A DNA stretch of 64,000 nt from Cryptomeria japonica. Lineage: Eukaryota; Streptophyta; Pinopsida; Cupressales; Cupressaceae. The notes under the pieces are model-generated. The model worked only from the letters and a program-made list of their open reading frames with translations. It searched no databases and was not told the origin of the DNA. Numbering within the stretch: the first letter of the stretch is position 1; every line of letters begins with the position of its first letter. This document shows positions 46,145 through 57,871 of this stretch, one piece after another. The stretch lies in contig NC_081412.1 in assembly GCF_030272615.1 (NCBI RefSeq), forward strand, positions 346,150,169 to 346,214,168, given 5' to 3'. The position numbers were made by a program, and so were the translations under genes.

Positions 46145-47202
46145 TCTACTATCCTAGTATGGGAATTAAACTCTTCATCTAAAAAAAATCCTACATGACT
46201 CCTAATTTCTTCACAACAACATAGAGTGAGGCTCAATAATCACTTGGTTTTCGGAGGCACTTGGTTGCAATCACAGCTTGATAAATGCTCCGGGTGACCT
46301 CAGGTTTCTTTGTACTTTCTCCTTGATCGCTCTTCAAATGCAGGGTAGACAATCATGCTTCAAAATTTGCCTTTATTGATCACAGGGGTGCTGCCATTAA
46401 TTCTTTCGTGTAAACCTAGTTGGTTGGTGGTGTATACGATGAAAAATAATGATGATAAACTATTGCAAAACCATAAAGATCCAACCATAATAAAAACCCT
46501 AGTTCTACAACCAAACATTCACCATACACCAATGAAGATACCTAAGATCATGTAAATCAACAAAATAAACAATATTACCATTCACGTGTCAAATAGGGTT
46601 TCAATCTCCATTGTCTCCTATCTCCATTGATCTTGTTTAATACATTTTCTCTAGATTTTATGTGTGCACAAGAGCTCAACAAAGAACAAATTGCGGTTGA
46701 AGACACTTGATCGCAAGAAGGATTGATTTCATAAGATTGATTCACTCATTAGGGTTGATAATGGAGAGTATCCTCTTATATAGAAGATGCTTTAGACAAT
46801 GGAGGGATAAGATTAAGAGGTGACAAAAATAAATGGTCGGCTAGGATTAACGGGGAGGTAGAAGAAATAATAAAATAATGAAGGGGGTAGGTAAGAGAGG
46901 ATTAAGAGATAAGTGACATGTGTCATAGAGGAAAAAGCTATTGAATTAATTAAATAAATAAAGAATTATTTAATTAATAGAAGAAGTGGGACAAATTAAA
47001 TAAATGAAATATTAATTTAATTTAGGGAAAGGATAATTTAAATAAATAAAAATATTTATTTAAATGAGGAAAGATCTAAAAAAGGGTAAATGAATGAATT
47101 AAATAAATAAAGATTTATTTAATTAATAGAAGACTTAGGATAAAATAATTAAATAAATAAAAATATTTATTTAATTAAAGAGGACAATTTTAGGTATCTA
47201 CA
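46145..47202 (-). repeat. LTR-like sequence upstream of element E
   Basis: On the minus strand TGTAGATACCTAAAATTGTC starts at 47202. U3 contains the hairpin array, a TATA box TCTATATAAGAGG lies near 46770-46785, and the transcribed part runs towards about 46420. A PBS-like atggcagcacccctg (minus) occurs near 46385-46400, but the LTR end was not fixed. It may be the 5' LTR of E or the 3' LTR of a second E-like element to its right. Confidence 0.5.
46945..47177 (-). repeat. Second array of five AT-rich hairpins
   Basis: Inverted repeats lie at 46945-46978, 46993-47024, 47034-47066, 47096-47127 and 47146-47177, with arms made of ATTAATTAAATAAATA words, spaced about 45-60 bp by purine-rich DNA. 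It mirrors 32977-33199 in design and in opposite orientation. Confidence 0.75.
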
Positions 47203-47400
47203 GGTGGCATCAAAATTCAAACTCCGCCATCGATTTAGGCACGGATGACTGCGATTGCATCGTTGACCCCTTTGAATAATGACATGAATAATGACATGGC
47301 TCCTTGAAATTCATCCTCTGCCTCCTTCAATTTTCACTTAACTCTAAAGTTCTGCCTTTGATAAAATTTCACCACCTTTTCATATGATTTTTCTTTCTCG
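47203..47400 (-). pseudogene. E-like ORF fragment
   Basis: Minus-strand text EFQGAMSLFMSLFKGVNDAI resembles the degraded C-terminal end of the element E frame at 34.6 kb. It also holds a short tandem, aataatgacatg, twice (+). This suggests a second E-like element whose 3' end adjoins the LTR at 47202. Confidence 0.35.
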
Positions 47401-47432
47401 AGATGGCAAGGTCTCCTATTTTTATCCATTTA

Positions 47433-47583
47433 GTTACCTCACATTGTCACTTTTCTGTCCCCTTTGGTGCTGCGGGGTAGTGGGGACCTTCTATATTCAT
47501 GCGCTTTGTTACCCTGCAATGTCTTTTTTCCATCACTCTTGGTGTCATGGGGTAGTGGGGACTCAATCCTCCTTACTCATTTT
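47433..47583 (+). repeat. 75-bp tandem duplication
   Basis: Two units (47433-47507 and 47508-47583) each begin gttacc(t/c), contain ggggtagtggggac and end near a cat-ttt word. A third start, gttaccccgc, occurs at 47584. Base composition is GC-richer than the flanks. Confidence 0.75.
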
Positions 47584-48170
47584 GTTACCCCGCAGGGTGA
47601 TCAACTTCCTTGTATTTCGCTTGCGAGGTGGTGAAGAAGTCATTCTACATTTGTCCTGCTATCCTGCTTTCAACTTTTGGGGAGTCATCTATCCTGCGAG
47701 GTAAATTCTCTTTTACTTCCTAAGCATCCCCGCTAGCTCGCAAGGGCATCCCGCTCCCTTTTCCTCATTTCTTTGGAAAGAAAATTATCTCCATCATGTT
47801 TGTTGCGTGAGGTGGCGAGGGAATCATCTTGCAGCTTCCCTGCTATCTCATATCATATTTACCTGAGCCCTTACACCCATGCGGGGTAAATTATCCTTTA
47901 CCATTAAAATTTTCAGCGCTAGCTTGCAAGGTTCATATCTCTTTGTCTGCACCTATTTAATGTCTAGCATGAACATCTTGGGATTGCGCGTGCAGGGCAG
48001 CGAGAGACATCCTTGCTTCTTTAACCTACTGGCCCACACCCTAACTTGTCTTTCTTCCTACAGTTCACGGGGTGGCGGGAAGACACTTTACACATGCCCC
48101 GCCAGCTTGCAAACACATCTTTGCTATCTCACTACGCTTGCGGGATAAGGGTGCCTTAACTTTTTCCTTG
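47584..48170 (+). repeat. Degenerate ~185-bp tandem repeat, about three units
   Basis: Landmarks recur at regular spacing. The gcgaggtgg(t/c)ga word lies near 47618, 47806 and 47995. The gcg(a/g)ggtaaatt(c/a)tc(c/t)tttac block lies near 47691 and 47879. The gctagc(t)(t/c)gcaagg word lies near 47731 and 47922, with gccagcttgcaaac near 48105. Spacing is 180-194 bp. Plus-strand frames here have no protein signature. Confidence 0.65.
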
Positions 48171-49632
48171 TCCCGCTATCCCAAAACTATATCTCTATAG
48201 CCTCACAAACCCAACAAGATAAATTTACTCTAAAGCATTTGGTGCATCTCGCTATCCCACTACACTTAGGCAACTACAAGGAAACCCTCACGGGGTAACA
48301 ATTAAAGGCACAAAGGTGAGATCCTGCCATCTCGTTGGGCCAAAATATTCCTGGTCATCACTTAAGTAGACACTTCAACATGTGGCGAATAACAAAGGGT
48401 GACAGGGCTATGACTCTTAAGGACATTGAGAAACCCAGGACCTAGGGTCTTTCAAATAAATACAACATATACTGATCTAACCCCACATTAAAGGTGACTG
48501 GCTTGACTTAGATTACCTAGCACGTGGGGCCGATTAAAACACGACGGGAAACCCTTCCAACTATAACTTAAAAGAATTGACACCCACTAACACCAATCAA
48601 TAGCAAATTAGAAATAAAAAGGGTTTTTCCACAAGGATGCAAAAAGAAAAAATCCTATCGAGATTTCAATGAACCCTAACCTAGGGGAACTTAGGAGACA
48701 AAAAAGAGGAGAACACAATAGAAATTTCTACACTTCCAAGACCCTCCATGAATCATAATCTAAATTTTTAGGCATGTGAAAAGTGTTAATTGTCTCTTCA
48801 TTCATATTGTGCTTTCTCCAAAGTCAACTAACCTCTTAATCTGAACCCTTTATCTTTTACTTACCCTAAAATCCTATTGAGTCTCTTTCATCTAAGTGAT
48901 CTTGGCCATTCATAATCCTACCTCTTAATCTAAACCCTCTATTTTTAGGATGATCTCTATAAAATAGGCTTCCACCCCTTATTATCCAATACATCTATAA
49001 GCAATCATACCTATACTCTACCAAAATCTAGCTAAAGCATACATGTTGACAAGCATTGTTATACACCATCACAACCACATCCATTCTTCCTTGTGCTCTT
49101 GTAGAAGTGCAAACAAATTTAGGAGAAACCATCATTAATATAGGAGGACAATGGACAAAAGCCTCTTATGCATGTGAAGGTATATCTTTGTTTATTTCAT
49201 TTCATCTGCATGCATTTGTAGATCTCTATTGATTTTTTATTGAATGCATTTGTAGATCTAGGTTAGTGGCTGGATCTTTAGGGTTTACAAATAGGTTCAA
49301 AATTTAGAATACGTAGGAATTGAGCAATTAAATCATCCAATCAACTTATTGAGCTTGTATACATCAATTACAATGATCACATCATATAAAAAAATAACGA
49401 ATCATGTAAATCAACACATACCCTAACTTCAAACTAACAACTATCATGAATATCTTTGTTGCTTCTTTGGATTATCTTCCTTATCGACCTTCACATTCTT
49501 AAATGAGCTAGAGGCACAACTTCTCTCAAATATGCCTCACCAACATCAATCAACAACTCAACACATCTCCTCATTGACACCACATTTTATTAGACATTGG
49601 GTTAACATCATTGACAACATGAATTGCCAACA
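48171..49632 (-). repeat. Mostly unassigned DNA ending in the element D 3' LTR
   Basis: No gene recognised. The right end, ...attgccaaca at 49632 followed by a PPT, is the start (minus) of the element D 3' LTR. Its other end could not be found and it may be truncated. Confidence 0.45.
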
Positions 49633-49650
49633 ATTTCCCCCTTTTTCATT
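49633..49650 (-). other. Element D polypurine tract
   Basis: Minus-strand aatgaaaaagggggaaat precedes TGTTGGCAATTC at 49632. It is one or two changes from the PPT of B and C. Confidence 0.75.
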
Positions 49651-50244
49651 AATGACAACACCATATATTTATCTACTAAACTACATCTGTAGATATACTA
49701 TCCCTTTTCCCAATATCTTTATTATTTATCTACTATCTCTCCAACATGGAATTTGTCTAGTATCTTTCCCGCTTTGACATCAAGGAAAAAGGAATAATGT
49801 GTACACCAAAGAAAAACATTACTGCACAAGCTCCCCCTTAGATGGAGATCCTTCAAAGACTGATATTGATATATACAATCCTTTTCCTTTAAACCCCCCC
49901 AAAAAAGATATTGTGATCTCCTATAAGACTATACAACCAAAAATTGTCTTATCTATGCCTTTTCCAACTCTTGAAAGGTAAGCTACCTTTATATTTTACC
50001 TCGAGAACAACCAGAGTTGCATCCCAAGTGGCCTTTGCTAAGGTGAGAATCCAGTTTTGACATTCAAACTATAAGGCCTTAGCTATATCAATATTATTCA
50101 AAACCTCCATTTTATTCTCAATTTTCTCAACTTCTCCCAAAATGTTGGATTGAGAAGCCTACCTGAAATCTACTACTTCCCTTAGCATACAAAATTATTT
50201 CTTAATTTGGTCTATCCACTCTTGTAGCAAAGATCGTTATACAT

Positions 50245-51990
50245 GATGTTTTTCTATTTTTTTTTATCGATAAAATATTTTTGTTTTTATTAAGTAGGAA
50301 ATTGAAGTACATAGTAAACCACCATAAAACCCAAACCACCATTTGGAAATAAAACCACCCAGCCAAAAGCATTCTGTACTTAAGTAGAGACGTCAAAAAA
50401 CCCTACCCCACCCCACTATCAAAAAAGGTTTCAATACATCATGCCTCAATGGCATAAACAGTTTATCAAAAAATAAAATTAAACAGAAACTTCAGAGAGA
50501 CAAAAAATGTACCAAGAGGTACCATTGATCAACAACAATTGTTTAACCTTCTGCAGCACTATAAGAGCTCAAATCACCCGCCACCCCACCAGAGCCACCA
50601 ATCACACCACCCTATTCAACCTGTCTTGCCAGCTCCGTCGAGAGCCTTCTAGTGATTGACCTCCTGCTTCTCGCCTCATCTACCAGCCTCGCCTCCACAC
50701 CTGCCTGTCGAATAATTTCTTCAACATCCATAATCTACACATAAACCACCAATCCTTCCCAACCTTGCCTTGCATCATCCTTGAACCGAGCTTTGACCTC
50801 CTCTCGGCTACAATGAAATGAAATTCAGGAGTGCCTTGCCTGCAACTCAACATTATTCTCTGGAATTCCTTCAGAAAGGTTGAATCCCCAACTCGAAACA
50901 AACCACTCCAACAACAACTCCAAATTTAATAGGTAGGTATGCAGAATGATCATCCTAAATACCTTCTTGACTTCCTCGCACTCATATCCCAAGTCTAGTC
51001 CCCAAGCTATAATTAAAGATTAAATATACGCTCTACATTGATACCTGTGACCTATGACCGCCACTTCCTCACCCAACACCAACTGAACCACTTTCAAGAA
51101 AAGTGGGTCATTTTCCAGATACATTTTCTCCAACTTCCTCATTGAGACAGGACCTCGAAAGGCTGACATCAACTTGGAAGACTTCAGAGTAAAATTGGCT
51201 TCCATTTTGGGTGTCCACAAGAAAAAGAATGCAAAAAAACCGTCGAACTCTGCAAAAACCCTGTAGCCTTCACCAGCAACTCACAGAGAAGCCTTATTGA
51301 ATGGGAAATGATACCAAAAAATTAAATTAAGTAGGCATGCTCGACAACTGCCACCATTTCAGAGAGCATTCCACATTAAATGCTCATTAACTCGAATCAG
51401 ACTACAACTTTGGATAAAAATCCGACCGAAAGATGCTTATTTCGAATTTGCAAGAGTACAATCTTGGCAGGGCGTCTTAACTCCATCGCACAATGCAATC
51501 ATGACAATCTCGCCACCTCACCTCCCATTTAGAAAGCTCACATGCCACATTTGAAAGCCCATCAACAATGACATTCCTGCCTCTTTTCGCGTGGGAAATA
51601 CAAAAATCTTGGAAGAATTTTAACTTTTCACAAATTATATGTATAAATTTATTTAGCTTCCAACATAGGGTATCACCTTTGATCAAGGCATTGATCACAA
51701 CCTGAGAATCCCCTTCAAAGTGGACCTTCGATGCCTTCATGTTCACTGCCAAGTCAGCCGCTAATAAGGCCGCTTGAGCCATGTTGTTGTATAAGTACTT
51801 TGATGGAGCCATCTTTATCCTTCTCAAGGTCATATGCATTGGCCAATTCAAAGAAATACAACTCAATTGAGTCAATATGTCCTTTGATGATTTTTGTGGA
51901 ATACGGTCACCTTGAACTTATTTACGTCCATCTACAAAGTATTGTGTGCATTAGCGCTCCTTTAAAAAACATCAACCATTCTCCTATCAT
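50245..51990 (-). pseudogene. RNase H-domain insertion (possible non-LTR retrotransposon end)
   Basis: The minus-strand frame 51875-51477 contains MAQAALLAADLAVNMKASKV, HFEGDSQVVINALIKGDT and VIVDGLSNVACEL. These are the E (Gln here), D and D regions of the RVT_3-type RNase H found in plant LINE-derived genes. Further text follows (FTLKSSKLMSAFRGPVSMRK, ISFHCSREEVKARFKDD, MDVEEIIRQAGVEARLVDEA) for about 300 more codons with shifts. An A-rich end (minus) at about 50285-50247 could be a poly(A) tail, which with the orientation suggests a 5'-truncated LINE. No target duplication was found. A decayed RNase H-like host gene copy is the alternative. Confidence 0.5.
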
Positions 51991-54710
51991 TTAATTTCCT
52001 TAGGATTTCCTCCTACGCTTTCTTCTCTATATGAGTTGAATGATCCTTAAAGGAATTCATAAGTAATTTAGCTTCTATTCTAGAGATAAGGATGAGCCAA
52101 TGTATACCTCTGGCAAGCTCTCATATATAATCTTTACTGCATCATCAATCAAACATGATTTCTTTACATGCTCTTGTACTAATTAATTTCTTCCCAATTT
52201 ATTTAGGATGTTTCCCAATAAAAAAATATGAAGAGGGGAGATGCTTGATGGGTCTAACTGTCCCCCTTTTGTTGGTATTTGTACTAGCTATGGAGCTACC
52301 ATAGGACGAAACTACATTTTTATATCTAATAGGTCTTTAAAGGAATAAGATGATTCCTTACCAACATTTTTCTCAACCACTTTCTCTACAGTATCTTGCG
52401 ATTTGTCAATATTCTTTTATTTCTTCTCCTCTACACCACCATTATTTGCTACATCATCCTTCTCTTTTTCTTTTCCTCTTCCAACATTAGTGTTCTCCAT
52501 TTGTCTTGTACCCACAAATTTCTTCTGAACTTGAACATTTCTATGTTCTCCTTATCTTCTATACTTTCCTATGCATTACCAATTTTGGAACATTTTTCTC
52601 TACATTCAGATTATTATTTTCAAAAGGAGGGACACTGTCCTCATTTCTCTTCTTCGCATCCTGTGAATCATTATCATACTTCTTTGGAGAAGTCTCCTTG
52701 GTCAGCTCAATATTACTACCAATTTTTGTCAAAGGTTTACCAAAAAATAGACCTATTAATGAATTGTATGTTAGAGATTTCTTCTAAATTACTATTACTA
52801 GAAGAAACTTGTTCTTATATCATTATTTCTCCCTCCTTCATCTCCTTTAAGACCTTTGTAGTAAATTCTCTTGTTTCCTTCTGAATCATCTCTTTATCTT
52901 CTTCACTCATACCCATTAGAGTATTTACTCTTTGTTTTGTTCTCAGTTCTTATATGACTACCTTTGTGTAATCTTTGCAATTTCATCTTGAGATTATGTA
53001 AGACCGACCTTTTTTATAGGTTCTTCTCTTATTTTGGCTTCTAAGTTGACTACACCATCTCTCTTCTCCATTAATGTATTTACAAGGGTGTCTGGAACTT
53101 GGTCTAAAATATCACTCAAGGTTAAGTTACATTTCATCTTGTATATTATAATTGATTGTTCAATAATCTCTTGATTATATAATAGCACATCTATATGTAG
53201 CAAAGATATTTCTTTTAGTGATCCATGACTTTCAATTGCATTAAGAATTTCATCTATTTTGAAGGTTTCTTTCTCTAGAAGAGCCTTCTTTGTTTTCTTT
53301 GGCTCACCTTTCAATATCCCCTTTCCTTTATCTTTTCTCTTTGAGATACCTTCTCCTCCACTTTATTTGGTCTTCTTCTCTCTACTTCTCAACTCAAAAA
53401 CCTTTATTTATTCTTCTTCATTAATGTTAACTATTGTTATCTTTTCTCTTTTTTTGCTTGTTTCTTTTTCCTTGTTTTCTTGTTCTCAATTGTTTTCTCC
53501 TTCTCAAGTTCAATAGTTGTAGATCTCTTTTTTATGAAGATGTAGGAAGAGTGGTAGAAAAAATAGTAGACATTCCTATTTTTATAGGTGCAAGAAGTGA
53601 TTAAGGGGCATTACCATGAGTTCTAGATGCCCCAACATGGCTCTTAGCTTGCACACCAAATGTTTTCTCCAAATTTCCTTTTATATTCTCAAAAAATTTA
53701 TCCACCTTTTTCTTAATTTAAATATTAAATATTTCTTCACTGGTTACAAATCTTTTGGTATTAGGATATATAGGTTTGCTAATCAACAACTCAATATAAG
53801 CAACCCATTCATCTCTAGGAAGCTCATATGGGAATTTTGGGATCTAAGAAGTCCTAGGATTAATAGCCTCCATATAGTAATTATCTTTTTCAACCATAAA
53901 TGTGATCACCTCTTTATATCTTTCTACAACCTTAATTGGTATTCTATGTGTCATTTTCATTTCACCCTCAAAGGTTTTTGAAGAAACCCCAATAAGAACT
54001 ATCACTAACTTTCTCATTTGGAAAGCTATACACATGATCTCTTATTTGAAAAGATATAGACACATCCATTTTCTAGAAAACATTCCCCCTACTAGGAATT
54101 TCACTCATGAAATATAATATTAAACAGATGATCAAAAATTCATACTAGAATGGGGTACTTAGTCCCTTTGGTGTTCTGTAAATTCTCCATTAATTGTTAT
54201 CTTAGTAGCTCACATAAATCAAAATATTTATCTTCCTTGACCATTTTTCATGTGGTATGTATGGTAGTAGTAGAGGAAAAACCTTCTATGTTGGTAAAAT
54301 AAATCTTATAGGTGATGCCCATAGAGGCATACTGAACACCTAGATCAACAATGTCATCAGTGAGAAGTGCCCTTTTATCAAACTATGCTTTGGTTAGCCT
54401 AGTAACCACCTCATTCTTCATGGATTTTAGTGTAGGGACATCTGTAGTAGGGCACAATCTCATCACCACACTAATAACCTTTTTCACTATCATTTAGTTC
54501 TTGTCTAATGAAATGAATTGTTCATGTATATGACTTAATACAATTATGTTAATCTCCTCTTTGTAGAACATGGGAAAATAACTCCAGACATCTGATTTCT
54601 TTTCTTTCAAATGGGCACACTCTGGTTTCAACATGAACTTATCATTCAACAAATATTTGTCTCTATAATTTTTCATTTTTGTGTGATCATACTCTTTCAC
54701 ATGAGCATGG
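51991..54710 (-). pseudogene. Element D ORF2 pseudogene
   Basis: Three blocks align with ORF2 of B and C in the same order. The first, at about 54400-54150, is DIVDLGVQYASMGITYKIYF and MVKEDKYFDLCELLR, then QLMENLQNTKGT. The second, at 53975-53844, is FEGEMKMTHRIPIKVVERYK and FMVEKDNYYMEAINPRTS. The third, at 53180-53000, is ILDQVPDTLVNTLMEKRDGV. Element B has DELFKRLEARRQVV and element C has KKYEDDICFTIGVDE at the matching places. A Lys/Glu-rich stretch (53400-53520) corresponds to the basic and acidic linkers. Stops and frameshifts are frequent. Ser/Phe/Leu-rich + strand frames (52396-52884, 53259-53516) are shadows. Confidence 0.65.
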
Positions 54711-55911
54711 TGTTGAACACCCAACAAGACTAAGAGGGGGGTGAATAAGTATGAAACTTCAAATTTTTTTATTAATCAACTAATTTATCAATAGCACATT
54801 AACCATGAACACATCAACCATAAACACATAAACACATGAACACTAGATTTTATGTGGAAAACCCAAATAGGGAGAAACTATGATGAGAATATAACACAAT
54901 ATGAATAGAAATGTTTAAAACATTTTAGGCATGTAGTTAAGGAGAACCAACACCTGAAGGACTTGCAGAACTAAGGTGCACACCCTTAGACAAGATACAA
55001 AGAGGACTTGCATAGCTGAAGAACACTTCTTTAGGACAAGATACAAACTGTTGTTGAAGGACTCACTGTCAATCAACAATGAGTTAGTTGAATAGAAATT
55101 AATAAGGATTCTCCTGATCATGAAATTAAATCAAGTAACCAACATCATGGCAAACATCTCTAATAATATTTGTGGACACAATACATTATCTTGCAGAATA
55201 TATAACCTTCAAAGCTCTTCTCAAACTAACTTTTGCATCACTACAAACTCAAATCTACTTGAAAACCATTCACATACACTTGTCACATAATTAAATTCTC
55301 ATTCACACTCAATTCATCCATATGCACATCTTAAATATGAGATACAATATTAAAAACCTAATTGAGGTTCAACGAAAATAGAATAAACAATATTACACAA
55401 AATAATCCACACAAACCTAAAATACTCAGATTGATCCACTATAGGAGAAAGAGGGAACCAAAACATATGAAAATGCATCATTCCATGAATGATCCAACTA
55501 TCTACACATGCTAACACACACTCTAAAGGATGTTACAAAGTGGGACATGTAGATGTAATCAACTAGTTGGCCATATAACCATTTATAATGCAAAATACTC
55601 CATGAAAATCTCCACATGCAAAGGCAAGACCTAAATAAACATCTTAATACATCTTCCAACACATATTCAAACCAAAATAATATGATCTACTAATTCATAA
55701 TGCAATTAACAACATATTTGGAGGGCACCAAAAGCATTCTAGACCACCCTGAATATAGGATGCCACAACCAACACCAAAAGAATATCTGGACCAACATCC
55801 ATCCAGATAACTAAGGTTTGAAAAAGTATATCTAGACCAACATTGATTCAAATAACTAGGCTTGACATCAATGACAACCATACAATATTATGCTATCAAC
55901 AATCTCCAACA
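54711..55911 (-). repeat. Element G 3' LTR
   Basis: The LTR is about 1.2 kb. On the minus strand it starts TGTTGGAGATTGTTGATAGC and ends GTTGGGTGTTCAACA. A CACCCCCCTCTTAGTCTTG block near its end is shared with B, C and H. A PPT and a pol fragment lie on the right, so this is a 3' LTR. Its left edge marks the truncation of element D. Confidence 0.7.
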
Positions 55912-55923
55912 ATATCCTCCTTT
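55912..55923 (-). other. Element G polypurine tract
   Basis: Minus-strand aaaggaggatat adjoins the LTR; it is a diverged copy of the AAAGGGGGAGAT tract of B and C. Confidence 0.65.
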
Positions 55924-56235
55924 GTAATTGATGTCAACACCAAAATAACACCATCAATAAAAAAATATCTCTCTACAACAATAATCTCACAACTCTCTCT
56001 CCAAATCTCACACCAATTCTCAATCTAGAACCAATACTCTCTCCCAATCAAAAACCAATACTCTCTCCCCTTTTGAGAAAAATAACAAAGGGCACGAAAA
56101 AAAACCCATATAGCCAACTCACACCACTGCTCCCTCTAAGAGTAGCATCGACATCAATCCAAGAGATAAGGATACGTGATAATTCTCTCCCTAGAAAGGT
56201 GCACCACTGAAAATGCATCTATTTTTAAATAGGAG

Positions 56236-56388
56236 GGGCTGCAATAACCCTTAACTTCTACCCAAGGTACTCAAAAGTATCCTTCACCAATGCCTTAATA
56301 AAATTGTTTGCTATCTTCTCTAATGTAGAAATATATTCTAGTCTGACTTCCTTTTCTGAAACCTTCTCTCAAGAAATGATAACATATT
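56236..56388 (-). pseudogene. Element G RNase H C-terminal fragment
   Basis: The minus strand reads YHFLRERVSEKEVRLEYIST, LEKIANNFIKALVKDTFEYL and G, then a stop, then KLRVI. This is the end of copia Pol (usual YHFIREKV...LADIFTKPLPKDTFEYLR). It lies about 325 bp before the PPT, as in complete copia elements. Everything upstream is missing: a different repeat (J2) starts at about 56390. It shows that a pol-bearing copia element with B/C-type LTR ends once sat here. Confidence 0.75.
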
Positions 56389-56389
56389 T

Positions 56390-57560
56390 GTAATGGTGGA
56401 AAATTAGGGTTAGTGTTAAATTAAGATAATAAAACCACTAAACTACCTAATTATCCAATTATATTAGGGAGGAGAGGAATGTTAGAGATATAGCTTTCCA
56501 AGACCAAGAATTTGATGAAATTCTAGGATCCCTGGAAAGGGCCTTCTCCTCCTTTAGTTGAATTGTATTGTACAATTGAAGGTTAGGGAAAAATAGGTGA
56601 TTATTAAAGTGTTTAGATAGAAAAAATGAGCTACAGTCATTAAATGGAGACACCAACCTAGATCTAGACAAAATCAAATGTCACAAATTTGTTCCCAGAG
56701 GTTTGGCCTAATTTTCAGAACCAAGTAGTATTAATTCGACATGGTCCTCCAAATTTATTGCAGTCAAAAGTTAAATATGTTCATCTCTATGAATTTTGTT
56801 GATCCTCCCAAATGCAACTTTGTACCCATTTTGTGCACACAGAGAAGGGGAAATGGTTGGGAATAGGTGTTTACCTAAGTCAAACCCCGATTTAGGAATT
56901 AAACTTGAATGAAATAATGTGCAAATACTAAAATAAATGCTGAATAGATGTACCTCAGATCTATACTTGTTGAGGATGATGCTTTATCATAAATGTTGTA
57001 TGGAATGGCATGACAAACACAAAACCCTAATCACACACACATGCTTGCATAAGATTGATGCTATTTTTAGCGATAATGATTGAATGATGAATATATAGCC
57101 ATGAAGATCTCTAAAAATGCTTGATGATGAATTCTTCATGGATGCAAGAATTCTAGGGATGGAGACTTAGATTGATTAGATGAAATTAGGTTGATAAAAT
57201 GTCTTTATATAGGGGCTTCTAGGTAAACTACCGATTAGGCCGACCTCCACTGGTCATTCATAGACATGGGGATCAAATATTACTAATTAGATAAAGCCCC
57301 AACCCCATTTCAAATTGGGGACTGATTGAGTAAGACCATGGCATTTTGGGGTTCCAGACTAGGGTGTTCCACAATCAAGACCAAAAAAATGCTAAAGTGA
57401 GGTGGTTATCTCATGGTGGGACCCACAAAATCATGTTCATGGACTCAAAGCTAGAGAATAGACACAAAAATACCTAGAAAGGAGATGAGAATAGGTCATT
57501 CTAAAGTAGGGGTACAAACATGAGGTGCAAATTGGCCCGATGACAAATTATGATGCTACA
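56390..57560 (-). repeat. LTR-plus-leader-like copy J2
   Basis: The segment is homologous to 680-1812. On the minus strand it starts TGTAGCATCATAATTTGTC at 57560, has a TATA box CTATATAAAGAC (57213-57202), and ends in leader-like text with a TTTAGTGGTT...CCCTAATTTTC word also present three times in the element I leader. It appears to be an older, related gypsy copy cut off at 56390 by element G. Confidence 0.55.
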
Positions 57561-57871
57561 TTTAGCCCCCACTTTAATGGGAGTATGGGCCTACACAAAT
57601 ACTCATGGTAAAGTAGATGAAATATGAAAGAGAGAGGAGAAATTAGGAGAGAGATCACAAGGAGTATAAGAAATCACTAATTTTGAGGAATCAAGCCCCT
57701 AATGTTAGGATGCTAACTTACACAATTGCATGTAAGGGGACACAAAGTAAGACAAAAACAAAAAAGGCAAACAAAGACAAAAGATAAAAGAAACACACAA
57801 AAGCTAAAAACCAAAACAAAACCTCGAGTCAAATAGCTGAAGAAACCTCAATAATCAAATGTCTTAACCAC
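57561..57871 (-). other. Short segment between two outward-facing LTRs
   Basis: Minus-strand agtgggggctaaa (57573-57561) directly before the J2 start is PPT-like. This suggests 3' internal sequence of a J-type element. The remainder is A-rich with no gene. Confidence 0.45.

Larger units (their letters stand above)
49633..54710 (-). mobile_element. Pol-less copia-type element D, truncated third member
   Basis: The minus-strand interior contains ORF2 homologous to B and C, followed by a copia PPT and 3' LTR start. Its gag, PBS and 5' LTR are missing: the sequence is cut at 54711 by the LTR of element G. An RNase H-bearing insertion occupies about 50245-51990. It is more decayed than B and C. 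Confidence 0.65.
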
